In this document: positions 1 through 7,930 of the stretch, in pieces
Layout of the letters: each line of letters begins with the position of its first letter
Position numbering within the stretch: the stretch's first letter is position 1
The notes under the pieces: model-generated
What the model was told of the DNA's origin: nothing
Database searches by the model: none
Seen by the model: only the letters and a program-made list of their open reading frames with translations
Position numbers and translations under genes: made by a program
DNA from: Cyclobacteriaceae bacterium
GTDB taxonomy: Bacteria; Bacteroidota; Bacteroidia; Cytophagales; Cyclobacteriaceae
Direction of reading: 5' to 3'
NCBI GenBank assembly: GCA_013141055.1
Contig: JABFRS010000001.1
Location: 2,845,714 to 2,909,713, forward strand
DNA: 64,000 nucleotides

Positions 1-54
1 TTTGATGATAAACCAAGTGAAATCAAATTGTAATCTACTGACTTGAGAAAGCGT

Positions 55-1683
55 ATGAAATCCATTCAAAGAATTGCGTGCCTGGTGGTTGTGTTGATGA
101 TGACGTTGACGGCAATGGCTCAGGTAAAAAAACCGAATGTTGTAGTCTTCCTGATCGATGATCTCGGTTGGAGCGACGTTGGTTGTTTTGAGAGTACACT
201 TTATGAAACACCAAATATTGACAAGCTTGCAAAGGAAGGAGTGAAGTTCACCAATGCCTATGCCGCCTGTCATGTGTGTTCACCTTCCCGTGCTGCAATT
301 CTCTCCGGTAAGTATCCAGCCCGCATGAATCTTACAGATTGGCTGCCAGGAAGAAATGACTTCGCTTATCAGAAATTAAAAAATGTTGAGGTTGTTCAGC
401 AGATGCCTTATGAAGAAACCACTCTTGCCGAAGCATTAAAAGAAAAAGGATACAGTACTGCGATTGTTGGGAAATGGCATCTGGGTGAGAATCCCTCCGA
501 CCCTACCAAACATGGTTTTGATACTCACATTCCAGCTGACTGGAGTAAAGGATGGCCGATTACATATTATGCACCATTTAAGCTTCCGAATTATGATGGA
601 AAAGAGGGTGAATACCTTACAGATAAACTCACCGATGATGCTTTGAAATATATGGAAAGTGTTCGCGACAAGCCTTTTTTCCTCTATTTCTCACATTTTA
701 CAGTCCATGACCCGATTGAAGGAAGGAAGGATCTGGTAGAAAAGTACAGGAAGAAGCTGGCGGCTAAATCAAAATCCAAAATCACTCCTTATATATTAGA
801 GGGTAATCCGGATTCTGACCCTCTGACGATCCAGGAAAGAGTTTCACTTTTGAAGGATCCGGCATACAAAGGCTACAGCCAGTTGCCGCGGGGAACCGTA
901 AAAATCAAGCAGCGCCAGGATAACACAAACTTTGCTTCCATGGTGGAAACCATGGATGAAAGCATGGGACGTGTCATGAAAAAATTAAAGGAGCTGGGCA
1001 TCGCCGAAAATACGATCATCATTTTTCTCTCCGATAACGGAGGAATGTCTGCAGCGAATTTCGGAAGGCCAAGCAAAAAAGTTGACTCAACTCAACTTGA
1101 TAAATTCTATTCTACTTCCAACCTTCCCTTAAGAGGTGCAAAAGGATGGATGTATGAAGGTGGTCTGCGCGTACCAATGATTGTAAAGTGGGCCGGCATA
1201 AAAAAACCCGGCTCTGTTAGCAAGGTGCCCGTCATTCATACTGATATCTATCCCTCCATTCTTGAGATGGCAGGCTTGTCACAACTGCCTTCACAGCATG
1301 TCGATGGAAAAAGTTTTGTTCCTGCACTAAAAGGAGAGAAGACGATCAATCGCGATGCTATCTTCTGGCATTTCCCTCATTACAGCAATCATGGAATGCA
1401 AAGTCCGGGCGGGGCGGTGCGTTACAAGAATTACAAATTGCTGGAATATTACGAGAACAATACTGTCCAGCTGTTTGATCTTGATAAAGATCTGGGTGAA
1501 TTGCATGACATCGCTAAGGAGGAACCTCTGATTGTTAACGAGCTGAGAGACATGCTGCAGAAATGGAGAGAAAGTGTTTCAGCTAAGATGATGCAGCCAA
1601 ATCCTGAATATGTTGCTGACAAGGAACCTTGGAAAGGATTCAAGTATGACATCCCGGCGGGAGATAAAAAAGGAAATAACTAA
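55..1683 (+). CDS. Exported formylglycine-dependent sulfatase
   Basis: This is a type I sulfatase of the arylsulfatase/alkaline phosphatase superfamily, which hydrolyses sulfate esters, probably on polysaccharides, in the periplasm. I chose the ATG at 55 because it gives a clean signal peptide ending at AMAQ; an upstream in-frame TTG at 43 would only add four charged residues. The metal-binding DD is at residues 35-36 (FLIDDLGW). The signature CSPSR is at residues 75-79, so Cys75 is the residue converted to formylglycine. A second metal site (FLSDNGG) lies near residue 330 and the length of about 542 is normal. A transporter follows after 11 bp and a formylglycine-generating enzyme after that. 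The substrate cannot be read from the sequence. Confidence 0.93.
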   Translation: MKSIQRIACLVVVLMMTLTAMAQVKKPNVVVFLIDDLGWSDVGCFESTLYETPNIDKLAKEGVKFTNAYAACHVCSPSRAAILSGKYPARMNLTDWLPGRNDFAYQKLKNVEVVQQMPYEETTLAEALKEKGYSTAIVGKWHLGENPSDPTKHGFDTHIPADWSKGWPITYYAPFKLPNYDGKEGEYLTDKLTDDALKYMESVRDKPFFLYFSHFTVHDPIEGRKDLVEKYRKKLAAKSKSKITPYILEGNPDSDPLTIQERVSLLKDPAYKGYSQLPRGTVKIKQRQDNTNFASMVETMDESMGRVMKKLKELGIAENTIIIFLSDNGGMSAANFGRPSKKVDSTQLDKFYSTSNLPLRGAKGWMYEGGLRVPMIVKWAGIKKPGSVSKVPVIHTDIYPSILEMAGLSQLPSQHVDGKSFVPALKGEKTINRDAIFWHFPHYSNHGMQSPGGAVRYKNYKLLEYYENNTVQLFDLDKDLGELHDIAKEEPLIVNELRDMLQKWRESVSAKMMQPNPEYVADKEPWKGFKYDIPAGDKKGNN

Positions 1684-1694
1684 ATAAGAAGATC

Positions 1695-2696
1695 ATGTTT
1701 ATCATAGAAGAATATTCAACGGCAGTTATTTTTTGCTTCATCACTATGTTTTGCTGGGGATCCTGGGGTAATACCCAGAAGCTTGCCGGTAAGACCTGGC
1801 GTTATGAATTATTCTATTGGGACTATGTAATAGGAATTCTGTTGCTGTCGCTCATTTTTGCTTTTACACTTGGAAGCAATGGCGAGAATGGAAGAGGGTT
1901 TCTTGATGATCTTCGTCAGGCGGATATGAGCAATATCTCAAGCGCCCTTATCGGTGGAGTTATTTTCAATGCTGCTAACATACTATTGTCAACTGCTATC
2001 GCCATCGCTGGAATGTCTGTAGCATTTCCAGTAGGAATTGGAATTGCATTGGTGTTAGGTGTCATTGTTAATTACAATGGTGCACAGAGTGGAGATCCTT
2101 TATTATTATTTACTGGAGTTGGATTAATCACCTTGGCTATTCTCGTTAATGCATTGGCTTATAAAAAATCAACTTCAGGAAGTCAGAAGGTTTCGACAAA
2201 GGGTATCGTGGTATCTATTCTGGCAGGAATACTCATGTCTTTCTTCTATCGATTCATTGCTGTATCAATGGATATGGAAAATTTTAAAGACCCTGCCGCT
2301 GGATTGATGACTCCCTATACAGCCGTAGTAATTTTCTCTGTTGGAATATTCCTGAGCAATCTGGTTTTTAATACTATTCTTCTAAAGCGTCCAATCAGTG
2401 GCGAGCCAACGAGCTATACAGCTTATTTCAAAGGAAGTTTTTTCACTCACATGGTAGGGATCCTGGGTGGACTTATCTGGGGAATCGGAAACTCTTTCAA
2501 TTTGATTGCTGCAGGCAAGGCTGGAGCCGCTATTTCCTATGGCCTTGGTCAGGGCGCTACTCTTATTGCAGCTTTCTGGGGAGTGTTTATCTGGAAGGAA
2601 TTCAGGAATGCCCCCAAAGGCGTGTCCACATTGCTTGCAATCATGTTCATTCTCTTTTTTGCAGGAATAATTTCCATCATCTTAGCAGGACAATAA
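1695..2696 (+). CDS. GRP/RhaT-like sugar transporter, DMT superfamily
   Basis: A 333-residue inner-membrane protein with about ten hydrophobic segments over its whole length and no signal peptide. The N-terminal FCWGSWGNTQKL and the glycine-rich FPVGIGIALVLG resemble the glucose/ribose porter and rhamnose symporter families within the drug/metabolite transporter superfamily. It sits 11 bp after the sulfatase and 27 bp before the formylglycine-generating enzyme, so the three genes are probably one transcript. Uptake of a sugar released by the sulfatase is a reasonable inference. The substrate is not determined, and many relatives are annotated only as DMT permeases. Confidence 0.75.
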   Translation: MFIIEEYSTAVIFCFITMFCWGSWGNTQKLAGKTWRYELFYWDYVIGILLLSLIFAFTLGSNGENGRGFLDDLRQADMSNISSALIGGVIFNAANILLSTAIAIAGMSVAFPVGIGIALVLGVIVNYNGAQSGDPLLLFTGVGLITLAILVNALAYKKSTSGSQKVSTKGIVVSILAGILMSFFYRFIAVSMDMENFKDPAAGLMTPYTAVVIFSVGIFLSNLVFNTILLKRPISGEPTSYTAYFKGSFFTHMVGILGGLIWGIGNSFNLIAAGKAGAAISYGLGQGATLIAAFWGVFIWKEFRNAPKGVSTLLAIMFILFFAGIISIILAGQ

Positions 2697-2723
2697 CTTT
2701 GCCCGTTCATTGTTAATGCTATT

Positions 2724-3740
2724 ATGGGTAGGCTGCTTGTCAATATTTTTATTATCCTGGTTTTATTGAACGTATCCTGTTCGAAAAAACCCTCTAAGGA
2801 ATCAGCGCCACTTCCTGGGATGGTATGGATACCGGGTGGAGATTTTATCATGGGCACCAATGAAACGGAAGCCTATGATCATGAAAGACCTGCTCATAAA
2901 GTTCATGTTTCCGGTTTCTGGATGTCTGAAACAGAAGTCACCAATGAACAATTCATGAAATTTATTGATGCCACCGGATATAAAACGGTGGCGGAGCGCA
3001 AGCCAACTTGGGAAGATTTGAAAAGCAGTTTACCTCCTGACACACCCGCACCGCCCGACAGCTTGCTAATGGCTGGGTCATTGGTATTCATCCAACCTGA
3101 TCAGCCGGTAATGTTGAACGATTACTCGCAGTGGTGGGCGTTTGTTCCCGACGCTGACTGGCAAAACCCGGAAGGTCCTGAAAGTAACTTGGAAGGTCGG
3201 TGGAATCACCCCGTTGTTCAGATTGCCTTTGAAGATGCAATTGCTTACTGCAAATGGGAGGGAAGTCGCTTGCCAACAGAAGCGGAATGGGAATTTGCTT
3301 CGCGTGGTGGAAAGGAACAGGCACGCTATGGTTGGGGCGGTGAAATGAATCCAAAGAAATCGTACATGGCAAATACTTTTCAGGGAAGTTTTCCAGTAAG
3401 GAACCTGAAGGAAGATGGATTTGAGTTATCATCACCCGTGAAAAGTTTTCCTGCCAATGAATATGGACTTTATGATATGATCGGGAATGCGTGGGAGTGG
3501 ACTTCAGATTTTTATACTGCTGATTATTTTCAGACGATTGCAGCAAATTCAATAACGAACGATCCAAAAGGACCTGCTTCTTCTTACGATCCTAATGATC
3601 CGTATGCAATCAAACGAGTTACCAAGGGCGGATCATTTCTTTGCGCTTCCAACTATTGTTCAAATTATCGCCCCAGCGCAAGGCAGGCGACTTCTATTGA
3701 TTCTGGAAGCTCGAATATTGGGTTTAGAACTGTAAAATAA
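2724..3740 (+). CDS. Formylglycine-generating enzyme (SUMF1 family), probable lipoprotein
   Basis: A 338-residue SUMF1/FGE-sulfatase-domain protein. True formylglycine-generating enzymes oxidise the Cys of CxPSR in sulfatases to formylglycine using a copper-binding cysteine pair. Both cysteines are present here at 307 and 312 in GGSFLCASNYCSNYRP, matching human Cys336/Cys341, so it is likely catalytic rather than one of the many SUMF1 homologues lacking them. The N-terminus has a short hydrophobic segment ending NVSC (Cys19), which looks like a lipobox although Asn at -3 is not typical. The domain starts near residue 32 (MVWIPGGDFIMGTN). The sulfatase two genes upstream carries a matching CSPSR site. 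Export of the enzyme would place activation in the periplasm. Confidence 0.88.
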   Translation: MGRLLVNIFIILVLLNVSCSKKPSKESAPLPGMVWIPGGDFIMGTNETEAYDHERPAHKVHVSGFWMSETEVTNEQFMKFIDATGYKTVAERKPTWEDLKSSLPPDTPAPPDSLLMAGSLVFIQPDQPVMLNDYSQWWAFVPDADWQNPEGPESNLEGRWNHPVVQIAFEDAIAYCKWEGSRLPTEAEWEFASRGGKEQARYGWGGEMNPKKSYMANTFQGSFPVRNLKEDGFELSSPVKSFPANEYGLYDMIGNAWEWTSDFYTADYFQTIAANSITNDPKGPASSYDPNDPYAIKRVTKGGSFLCASNYCSNYRPSARQATSIDSGSSNIGFRTVK

Positions 3741-3777
3741 TAATCACATTATTTTTTTAATGATTTTGAACAACTTT

Positions 3778-3835
3778 TGTCCAATACTGAATATTTCGAT
3801 TGTTATGAGTGTGTCAAACTTAAATCATTTCAATT
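3778..3835 (+). promoter_or_regulatory. Upstream region of first DGPF gene, copy A of a shared element
   Basis: This stretch shares ordered blocks with the region before the second DGPF gene: TGTCCA at 3778, TTGTTATG at 3800 (22 bp later) and ACTTAAA at 3818, exactly 18 bp before the ATG. TGTCCA is close to the TGTCGA -35 motif that I recall for ECF42-group sigma factors. It may be the promoter read by the sigma factor encoded downstream, or simply the duplicated leader of a duplicated gene. Confidence 0.5.
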
Positions 3836-4192
3836 ATGGAAGAATTCGTGATCTTAATGCGTCTCAACCTTACTGATAAGTCAGCGCAGCCATCCCCGGA
3901 ACAGATGCAGGTCTACATGAAACAGTATCAGGATTGGATCAACACCATTGTTGCCAAAGGAAAATTCCTGGGTGGAACAGGATTGTCAACAGAAGGAAAG
4001 GTGCTGAAGCCGAATCAGGTAATGACAGATGGTCCATTTGTAGAAATAAAAGAGTCTCTCGCCGGGTTTATAAAAGTCAACGCAATGAACTTTGATGATG
4101 CCGTGAGTCTGGCAAAGGGCTGTCCAATCCTGAAGGGAGAAGGAAACAGTGTGGAGGTGAGAAAAATAGTTTCCGTTCACAACAATTCCTGA
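3836..4192 (+). CDS. DGPF/YCII-domain protein
   Basis: A 118-residue cytoplasmic protein of the YciI-related superfamily (DGPF group), a small ferredoxin-like alpha/beta fold. The defining motif is MTDGPFVEIKE near residues 62-72, followed by the conserved segment GFIKVNAMNFDDAVSLAKGCP. Proteins of this group are repeatedly found beside ECF42 sigma factors, and one lies two genes downstream here. The biochemical role is not established. The next gene is a paralogue 71 bp away. The start ATG is well placed, with no in-frame alternative needed. Confidence 0.9.
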   Translation: MEEFVILMRLNLTDKSAQPSPEQMQVYMKQYQDWINTIVAKGKFLGGTGLSTEGKVLKPNQVMTDGPFVEIKESLAGFIKVNAMNFDDAVSLAKGCPILKGEGNSVEVRKIVSVHNNS

Positions 4193-4203
4193 GGCTTTCT
4201 GAA

Positions 4204-4263
4204 TGTCCAGTTTTGATTTCTCTGTTTGTTATGGAGTCATCAATAACTTAAACAATCATTATT
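4204..4263 (+). promoter_or_regulatory. Upstream region of second DGPF gene, copy B of a shared element
   Basis: It repeats the blocks of copy A: TGTCCA at 4204, TTGTTATG at 4226 (again 22 bp later) and ACTTAAA at 4246, again exactly 18 bp before the ATG. The blocks are not contiguous repeats, so both copies have diverged while keeping block spacing. Either the gene and its leader were duplicated together, or both genes have the same promoter. Confidence 0.5.
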
Positions 4264-4602
4264 ATGAAAGAATTTTTATTTGTTTTCAGGGGAGATTGGA
4301 ATAGTCTGCCTGAGGTTTCGGAAGAGGAGACAAAATCCAGGACAAAGAAATGGATGGATTGGGTCGGCGGCATTGCTGCACAGAATAAGCTTGTTACCAA
4401 AGGAAACAGGTTGATGCATCACGGAAAAATTGTGAAGAAGAATCTCGTCACAGATGGTCCTTTTATTGAAATGAAAGAGTTCATTGGCGGGTTTTCGATC
4501 GTGAAAGCAAATTCCTATGATGAAGCGGTTGAACTCGCAAACGGCTGCCCTGTATTATTGATGGGTGGAGAAGTTGAAGTAAGAGAGATCAATGCTTTCT
4601 GA
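4264..4602 (+). CDS. DGPF/YCII-domain protein, paralogue of the preceding gene
   Basis: A 112-residue protein with the same architecture as its upstream neighbour: an N-terminal strand (KEFLFVFRGDW), a helical section, then VTDGPFIEMKEFIGGFSIVKA and the C-terminal DEAVELANGCP and VEVREI. The two proteins align along their length but are clearly diverged, so the duplication is not recent. The gene is followed by a terminator-like hairpin and then by the ECF sigma gene. By analogy with other ECF42 loci it is probably part of the regulon of that sigma factor; its activity is unknown. Confidence 0.9.
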   Translation: MKEFLFVFRGDWNSLPEVSEEETKSRTKKWMDWVGGIAAQNKLVTKGNRLMHHGKIVKKNLVTDGPFIEMKEFIGGFSIVKANSYDEAVELANGCPVLLMGGEVEVREINAF

Positions 4603-4617
4603 TCTTTAACTTTAAGA

Positions 4618-4649
4618 CGAAGCTCTGCAATTTGCAGGCTTCGTTTTTT
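4618..4649 (+). terminator. Terminator-like hairpin abutting the sigma-factor start codon
   Basis: CGAAGCTCTGCAA pairs with TTTGCAGGCTTCG (one bulged T), followed by six T residues. It lies 15 bp after the second DGPF stop codon and ends three bases before the sigma ATG at 4653. It has the form of an intrinsic terminator for the DGPF genes and occupies the expected ribosome-binding region of the sigma gene. Confidence 0.75.
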
Positions 4650-4652
4650 AAA

Positions 4653-5879
4653 ATGAAAAGCCAACCTCTCATTCCACATCTGTTCAGAACAGAGTATCGG
4701 AAAATTGTTTCGGTATTGTCTCGAAGATTTGGCTTTGAGCAAATTGAAATAGCGGAAGACATTGCAAGTGAGACTTTCTTCACGGCATCACAGGTCTGGG
4801 GTTTGGAAGGCTCTCCAGAAAATCCGGTTGCCTGGCTTTATAATGTTGCCAGAAATAAAGCCATCAATCACCTTACCCGTCGTTCAATCTTTCATGATAA
4901 GATTGTTCCGGATCTGAAAATCGAAACGGATCAGCTGAAACACATCGACATAGACCTATCTCCTGAGAGTATCAATGACAGTCAACTGCAGATGATGTTT
5001 GCTATTTGTCATCCCTCCATTCCGCAGGAGAGTCAAATCGGATTATCATTGCGGATCCTGTGCGGCTTTGGAATTGAGGAGATTGCCAATGCGTTCCTTA
5101 CGAATAAGGAAACGATCAACAAAAGACTTTTCAGGGCAAAGGAGAAACTTCGGGAAGAGAAAATTGCTATTGAGTTGCCGGCAGATTCAGAGATAGAAGC
5201 AAGATTATCAACCGTCCTCACCACTATTTACCTGTTGTTCAACGAAGGGTACTATTCTGTAAGTCAGGACAAGACACTTCGCAAGGAGCTTTGCCTGGAG
5301 GCCATGCGACTTTGCTATATGCTGATTGAAACCCAGGAAACTAATACTCCATCCGTAAATGCATTGATGTCACTGATGTGTTTTCATGCGTCACGCTTTG
5401 AGGCACGCATTGATAAGGATGGAGGACTCATCTTATATGACGATCAGGATCCTGGGTTATGGAGTTCAGATCTTATTAAGAAGGGAGGTTATTTTTTGAA
5501 TGGTGCTGCAAATGGAGATATGATCTCACGATACCACCTTGAAGCCGGGATTGCGTATTGGCACACACAAAAAAGTGATTCCCGTGAAAAGTGGGAAAGT
5601 ATCCTTCAGCTTTATAATCAATTATTAGAGATCGTTTATTCTCCCATTGCCGCACTTAACAGAACGTATGCACTTTCAAAAGCAAATGGAAAACCCGAGG
5701 CAATCATTGAGGCGGAGAAGCTTCAGCTGACGGATAATCATTTTTATTTTGCCCTGCTGGGAGAACTTTATACAGGCATTGATTCGGTGCTCGCGAAGCA
5801 GCATTTACTAAAAGCGCTTTCGATGGCAAAGACGGCCGCCGATTCAAAAGTTATAAATGACAAGCTTCAAAAACTTTAA
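4653..5879 (+). CDS. ECF42-type RNA polymerase sigma factor with TPR-like C-terminal extension
   Basis: A sigma-70 family ECF factor of about 408 residues. Region 2 covers about residues 10-85 (EDIASETFFTASQVW), region 4 about 115-175 (GFGIEEIANAFLTNKETINKRL), and a long helical SnoaL-free extension follows. That extension carries LLFNEGYYS near residue 200 and repeats resembling TPRs to the end. This architecture and the adjacent DGPF genes are the hallmark of the ECF42 group, which has no dedicated anti-sigma factor; the extension is thought to control activity. I took the ATG at 4653: the TTG at 4632 lies inside the hairpin and gives a phenylalanine-rich extension. Neighbouring targets are probably the two DGPF genes. 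Confidence 0.88.
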   Translation: MKSQPLIPHLFRTEYRKIVSVLSRRFGFEQIEIAEDIASETFFTASQVWGLEGSPENPVAWLYNVARNKAINHLTRRSIFHDKIVPDLKIETDQLKHIDIDLSPESINDSQLQMMFAICHPSIPQESQIGLSLRILCGFGIEEIANAFLTNKETINKRLFRAKEKLREEKIAIELPADSEIEARLSTVLTTIYLLFNEGYYSVSQDKTLRKELCLEAMRLCYMLIETQETNTPSVNALMSLMCFHASRFEARIDKDGGLILYDDQDPGLWSSDLIKKGGYFLNGAANGDMISRYHLEAGIAYWHTQKSDSREKWESILQLYNQLLEIVYSPIAALNRTYALSKANGKPEAIIEAEKLQLTDNHFYFALLGELYTGIDSVLAKQHLLKALSMAKTAADSKVINDKLQKL

Positions 5880-5882
5880 AGA

Positions 5883-5919
5883 ATCTGAGGATTTGAAAGT
5901 AATCTCCAAACCCTCAGAT
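5883..5919. terminator. Hairpin between convergent genes
   Basis: The arm at 5883-5895 pairs with 5907-5919 over 13 positions with one mismatch (ATCTGAGG and TTTG against CAAA and CCTCAGAT). It lies between the stop codons of the sigma factor and the convergent PEBP gene. There is no strong T tract, so it may be a weak bidirectional terminator. Confidence 0.5.
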
Positions 5920-5928
5920 ATAAATTGG

Positions 5929-6465
5929 TTACTGTCTTCCGTACATCACAATAGAAGCCTTCGCCAGAAGAGTGCCTGATAAATTAAATCCTACATATGC
6001 CGGTGTTGCAGATTTATCCAATGCCAGTTTGGATTTCAGTGCATACACAGTAATAAGGTATTCATGTGGTGCTCCGGGAGGAGGGCAGGGTCCGACATAA
6101 CCCGGTGTTCCGGCATCTGTATTTATCTGAATAGCTTCTTTCGGTGCAAGACCTTTGGAAATATCTCCCGCTCCTGATTTTAATTCTTTCACGTCAGCAG
6201 GGATATTGAAGATCACCCAATGCCAGAATCCACTTCCGGTAGGTGCGTCCTTGTCAAAAATAGTTACTGCAAAGCTTTGTGTTCCTGCAGGCGCATTCTC
6301 CCATGAAAGTTGAGGAGAGATATTTTCTCCTTTACATCCAAAGACGTTTGCAAATTGTTTATTGGTTGCCTGACCACCGACTTCATTACTCTTTAAGGTA
6401 AAGGTTTGTGCAGAAAGACCTATCGTTGTGAGGATGCACGCAAGAAACGCTACTATGATTTTCAT
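5929..6465 (-). CDS. YbhB/YbcL-family (PEBP) protein, exported
   Basis: A 178-residue phosphatidylethanolamine-binding / Raf-kinase-inhibitor-like protein. It begins with a signal peptide (MKIIVAFLACILTTIGLSAQ), so the mature protein should be periplasmic. Family motifs visible are ENISPQLSWENAPAGTQSFAVT, the FDKDAPTGSGFWHWVIFNIP ligand-pocket segment and the late GPCPPPGAPHEYLITVYAL segment. The family binds anionic ligands, but the role of bacterial members is unclear. The gene stands alone between convergent and co-directional neighbours, with an exact -7 element upstream. Confidence 0.92.
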   Translation of the reverse strand: MKIIVAFLACILTTIGLSAQTFTLKSNEVGGQATNKQFANVFGCKGENISPQLSWENAPAGTQSFAVTIFDKDAPTGSGFWHWVIFNIPADVKELKSGAGDISKGLAPKEAIQINTDAGTPGYVGPCPPPGAPHEYLITVYALKSKLALDKSATPAYVGFNLSGTLLAKASIVMYGRQ

Positions 6466-6497
6466 GTGTAAGTGGGTTTAGATTGATTACATGAAAA

Positions 6498-6505
6498 CAA
6501 AGGTA
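6498..6505 (-). promoter_or_regulatory. Bacteroidota -7 element for the PEBP gene
   Basis: On the minus strand the sequence is TACCTTTG, an exact match to TAnnTTTG, 33 bp before the PEBP start codon. No convincing -33 TTG is seen at the usual distance. Confidence 0.45.
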
Positions 6506-6563
6506 GGAAGCGTTTGGTTCTAATAAATTCAGTCGGGCTGATTTAAAAGACAACCATAGAAGA

Positions 6564-6953
6564 TCAGGCAACTCCACCCGGAGAAACACCTAGTACGGAT
6601 TTGAGGAGCTTGGAAAGCTCTCTGACAGAAGATGGCTTGGAGATGAATTTTGTAGCTCCCAGCTTGACCGCTTCTTTCATTTGCTTTTCATCTGTGGTGC
6701 TGGAATAAATCATTACCGGCACATCGCGTAAGTGAGAGATTTTCCTGATATCCACCAGCACTTCCATCCCATTACGACGGGGCATATTAATGTCCAGAAA
6801 AATAAAGGTGGGGGGTTCATTCAGCTGTAAAATGACAAGAGCCTCCTCGCCATTCTTAGCTGTGATAAACTCTATAGACTCATCAATAGCCCTTAACGCA
6901 TATCCAAAGAGCTCGATTTCGTCCGGATCATCGTCCGCGTAAAAGAGTGTCAT
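6564..6953 (-). CDS. Single-domain response regulator
   Basis: A 129-residue CheY-like receiver with no output domain. The acidic pocket is DDDPDE at residues 7-12, the phosphoacceptor is Asp54 in FIFLDINMP, and the conserved lysine lies in FISKPSS near residue 107. Such stand-alone receivers usually pass phosphate or act by protein contact. It is divergent from a NarL-type response regulator, with an inverted repeat between them. A PAS kinase lies two genes beyond on the other strand and could be its partner, but nothing shows this directly. Confidence 0.92.
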   Translation of the reverse strand: MTLFYADDDPDEIELFGYALRAIDESIEFITAKNGEEALVILQLNEPPTFIFLDINMPRRNGMEVLVDIRKISHLRDVPVMIYSSTTDEKQMKEAVKLGATKFISKPSSVRELSKLLKSVLGVSPGGVA

Positions 6954-7059
6954 TATATAATCAGTTTAGGGGAGGAATCGTGGAAAAATTGCCACAACTC
7001 TTTGTGCACAAGTATAATCATTTGATTCTAGCTGTGCTGAGATTAACCTGGTTCCAGCG

Positions 7060-7093
7060 CATGGTTTTTTCATTGCGATCAGGAAAAACCATG
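7060..7093. repeat. Inverted repeat between two divergent response-regulator genes
   Basis: CATGGTTTTTTC at 7060-7071 is complementary to GGAAAAACCATG at 7082-7093, with one extra T in the left arm. It lies between the divergent receiver gene (start 6953) and the NarL-type gene (start 7169). It could be an operator or the hairpin of a leader transcript. Confidence 0.4.
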
Positions 7094-7168
7094 ATTTTTA
7101 AATTATTAACTCAGGTTTTAAATAATAAGGATTCGAGGACTCCTTTATTCGCGTAAAATTTTCTCACG

Positions 7169-7843
7169 ATGGCGGTTAAGATCAAAGTTTTTCATTTAGA
7201 GGATTATAAGATTATCAGAGATGGGATAAAATTTCTTCTGACCACGGATGAGGAAATAGCCATCAGCGGAGAGGCTTCTGACTTCGATGAGCTAATGAAA
7301 AAGCTTGACGGCCAGACCGACATTCTGTTGCTGGACATATACCTGGACTCGATGAAGGAAGTAAAGACCATCGATGGATTTGAAATATGCACGATTGTCA
7401 ATCAGAAGTTTCCCAAAATCAAAGTGATCTTTCATTCAGTATATGATGATGCTGATCGGGTAGCCCGTGCGATGAAGGCCGGTGCCATGGGATTTATTTC
7501 CAAGAAAGCAGGCTATCAGGAGCTCATTCAAGGCATAAAAGTGGTTTATTCCGGTAAGAAGTATATCTGTGAAGCAACATCTAAACGATTAAAAAATCTC
7601 AATAGATTTTTGATTGGACTCGAGGATACATTGAAGAGCAAAGACGAGTTCTTTTCAAAACGAGAGAAACAAGTTCTGGAACTTCTTGCAAAGGGATACT
7701 CTTCACGTGCCATTGCCAAAAAATTATTCATTGCTGAAAAGACAGTTGAATCGCATCGAAAGAATCTCGTCTCCAAGGCTGAAGTGAAAAACACGAATGA
7801 ACTGATCGCCTATTCTTTTGCCAGAGGATTGATCAGCATGTAA
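7169..7843 (+). CDS. NarL/FixJ-family response regulator
   Basis: A 224-residue two-domain regulator. The receiver spans about residues 1-125 with the acidic pair at 11-12 (EDYKI) and phosphoacceptor Asp56 in ILLLDIYLD; FISKK holds the conserved lysine. The LuxR-type helix-turn-helix follows at about 160-220 (SKREKQVLELLAKGYSSRAIAKKLFIAEKTVESHRKNL, in two pieces around the recognition helix). It should bind DNA when phosphorylated. A PAS-histidine kinase starts 88 bp downstream on the same strand and is the likely cognate sensor. Confidence 0.93.
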   Translation: MAVKIKVFHLEDYKIIRDGIKFLLTTDEEIAISGEASDFDELMKKLDGQTDILLLDIYLDSMKEVKTIDGFEICTIVNQKFPKIKVIFHSVYDDADRVARAMKAGAMGFISKKAGYQELIQGIKVVYSGKKYICEATSKRLKNLNRFLIGLEDTLKSKDEFFSKREKQVLELLAKGYSSRAIAKKLFIAEKTVESHRKNLVSKAEVKNTNELIAYSFARGLISM

Positions 7844-7930
7844 GGTAAAGGATAGCTGTGATGTTAGAGCTTTTGAAGCCTTTCATACAAAAACATTCTT
7901 CTGCCACGGCCTGAGTTTTGGTTATCCTCA

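Noticed and set aside
3088..3567. A 159-residue minus-strand frame in the formylglycine-enzyme gene
   Set aside because: It is antisense to a well-supported SUMF1 protein and has no domain.
6947..7156. A 69-residue plus-strand open frame between divergent response-regulator genes
   Set aside because: It overlaps the start of the minus-strand receiver gene, contains the inverted repeat at 7060-7093, has no recognisable domain and looks like control-region sequence.
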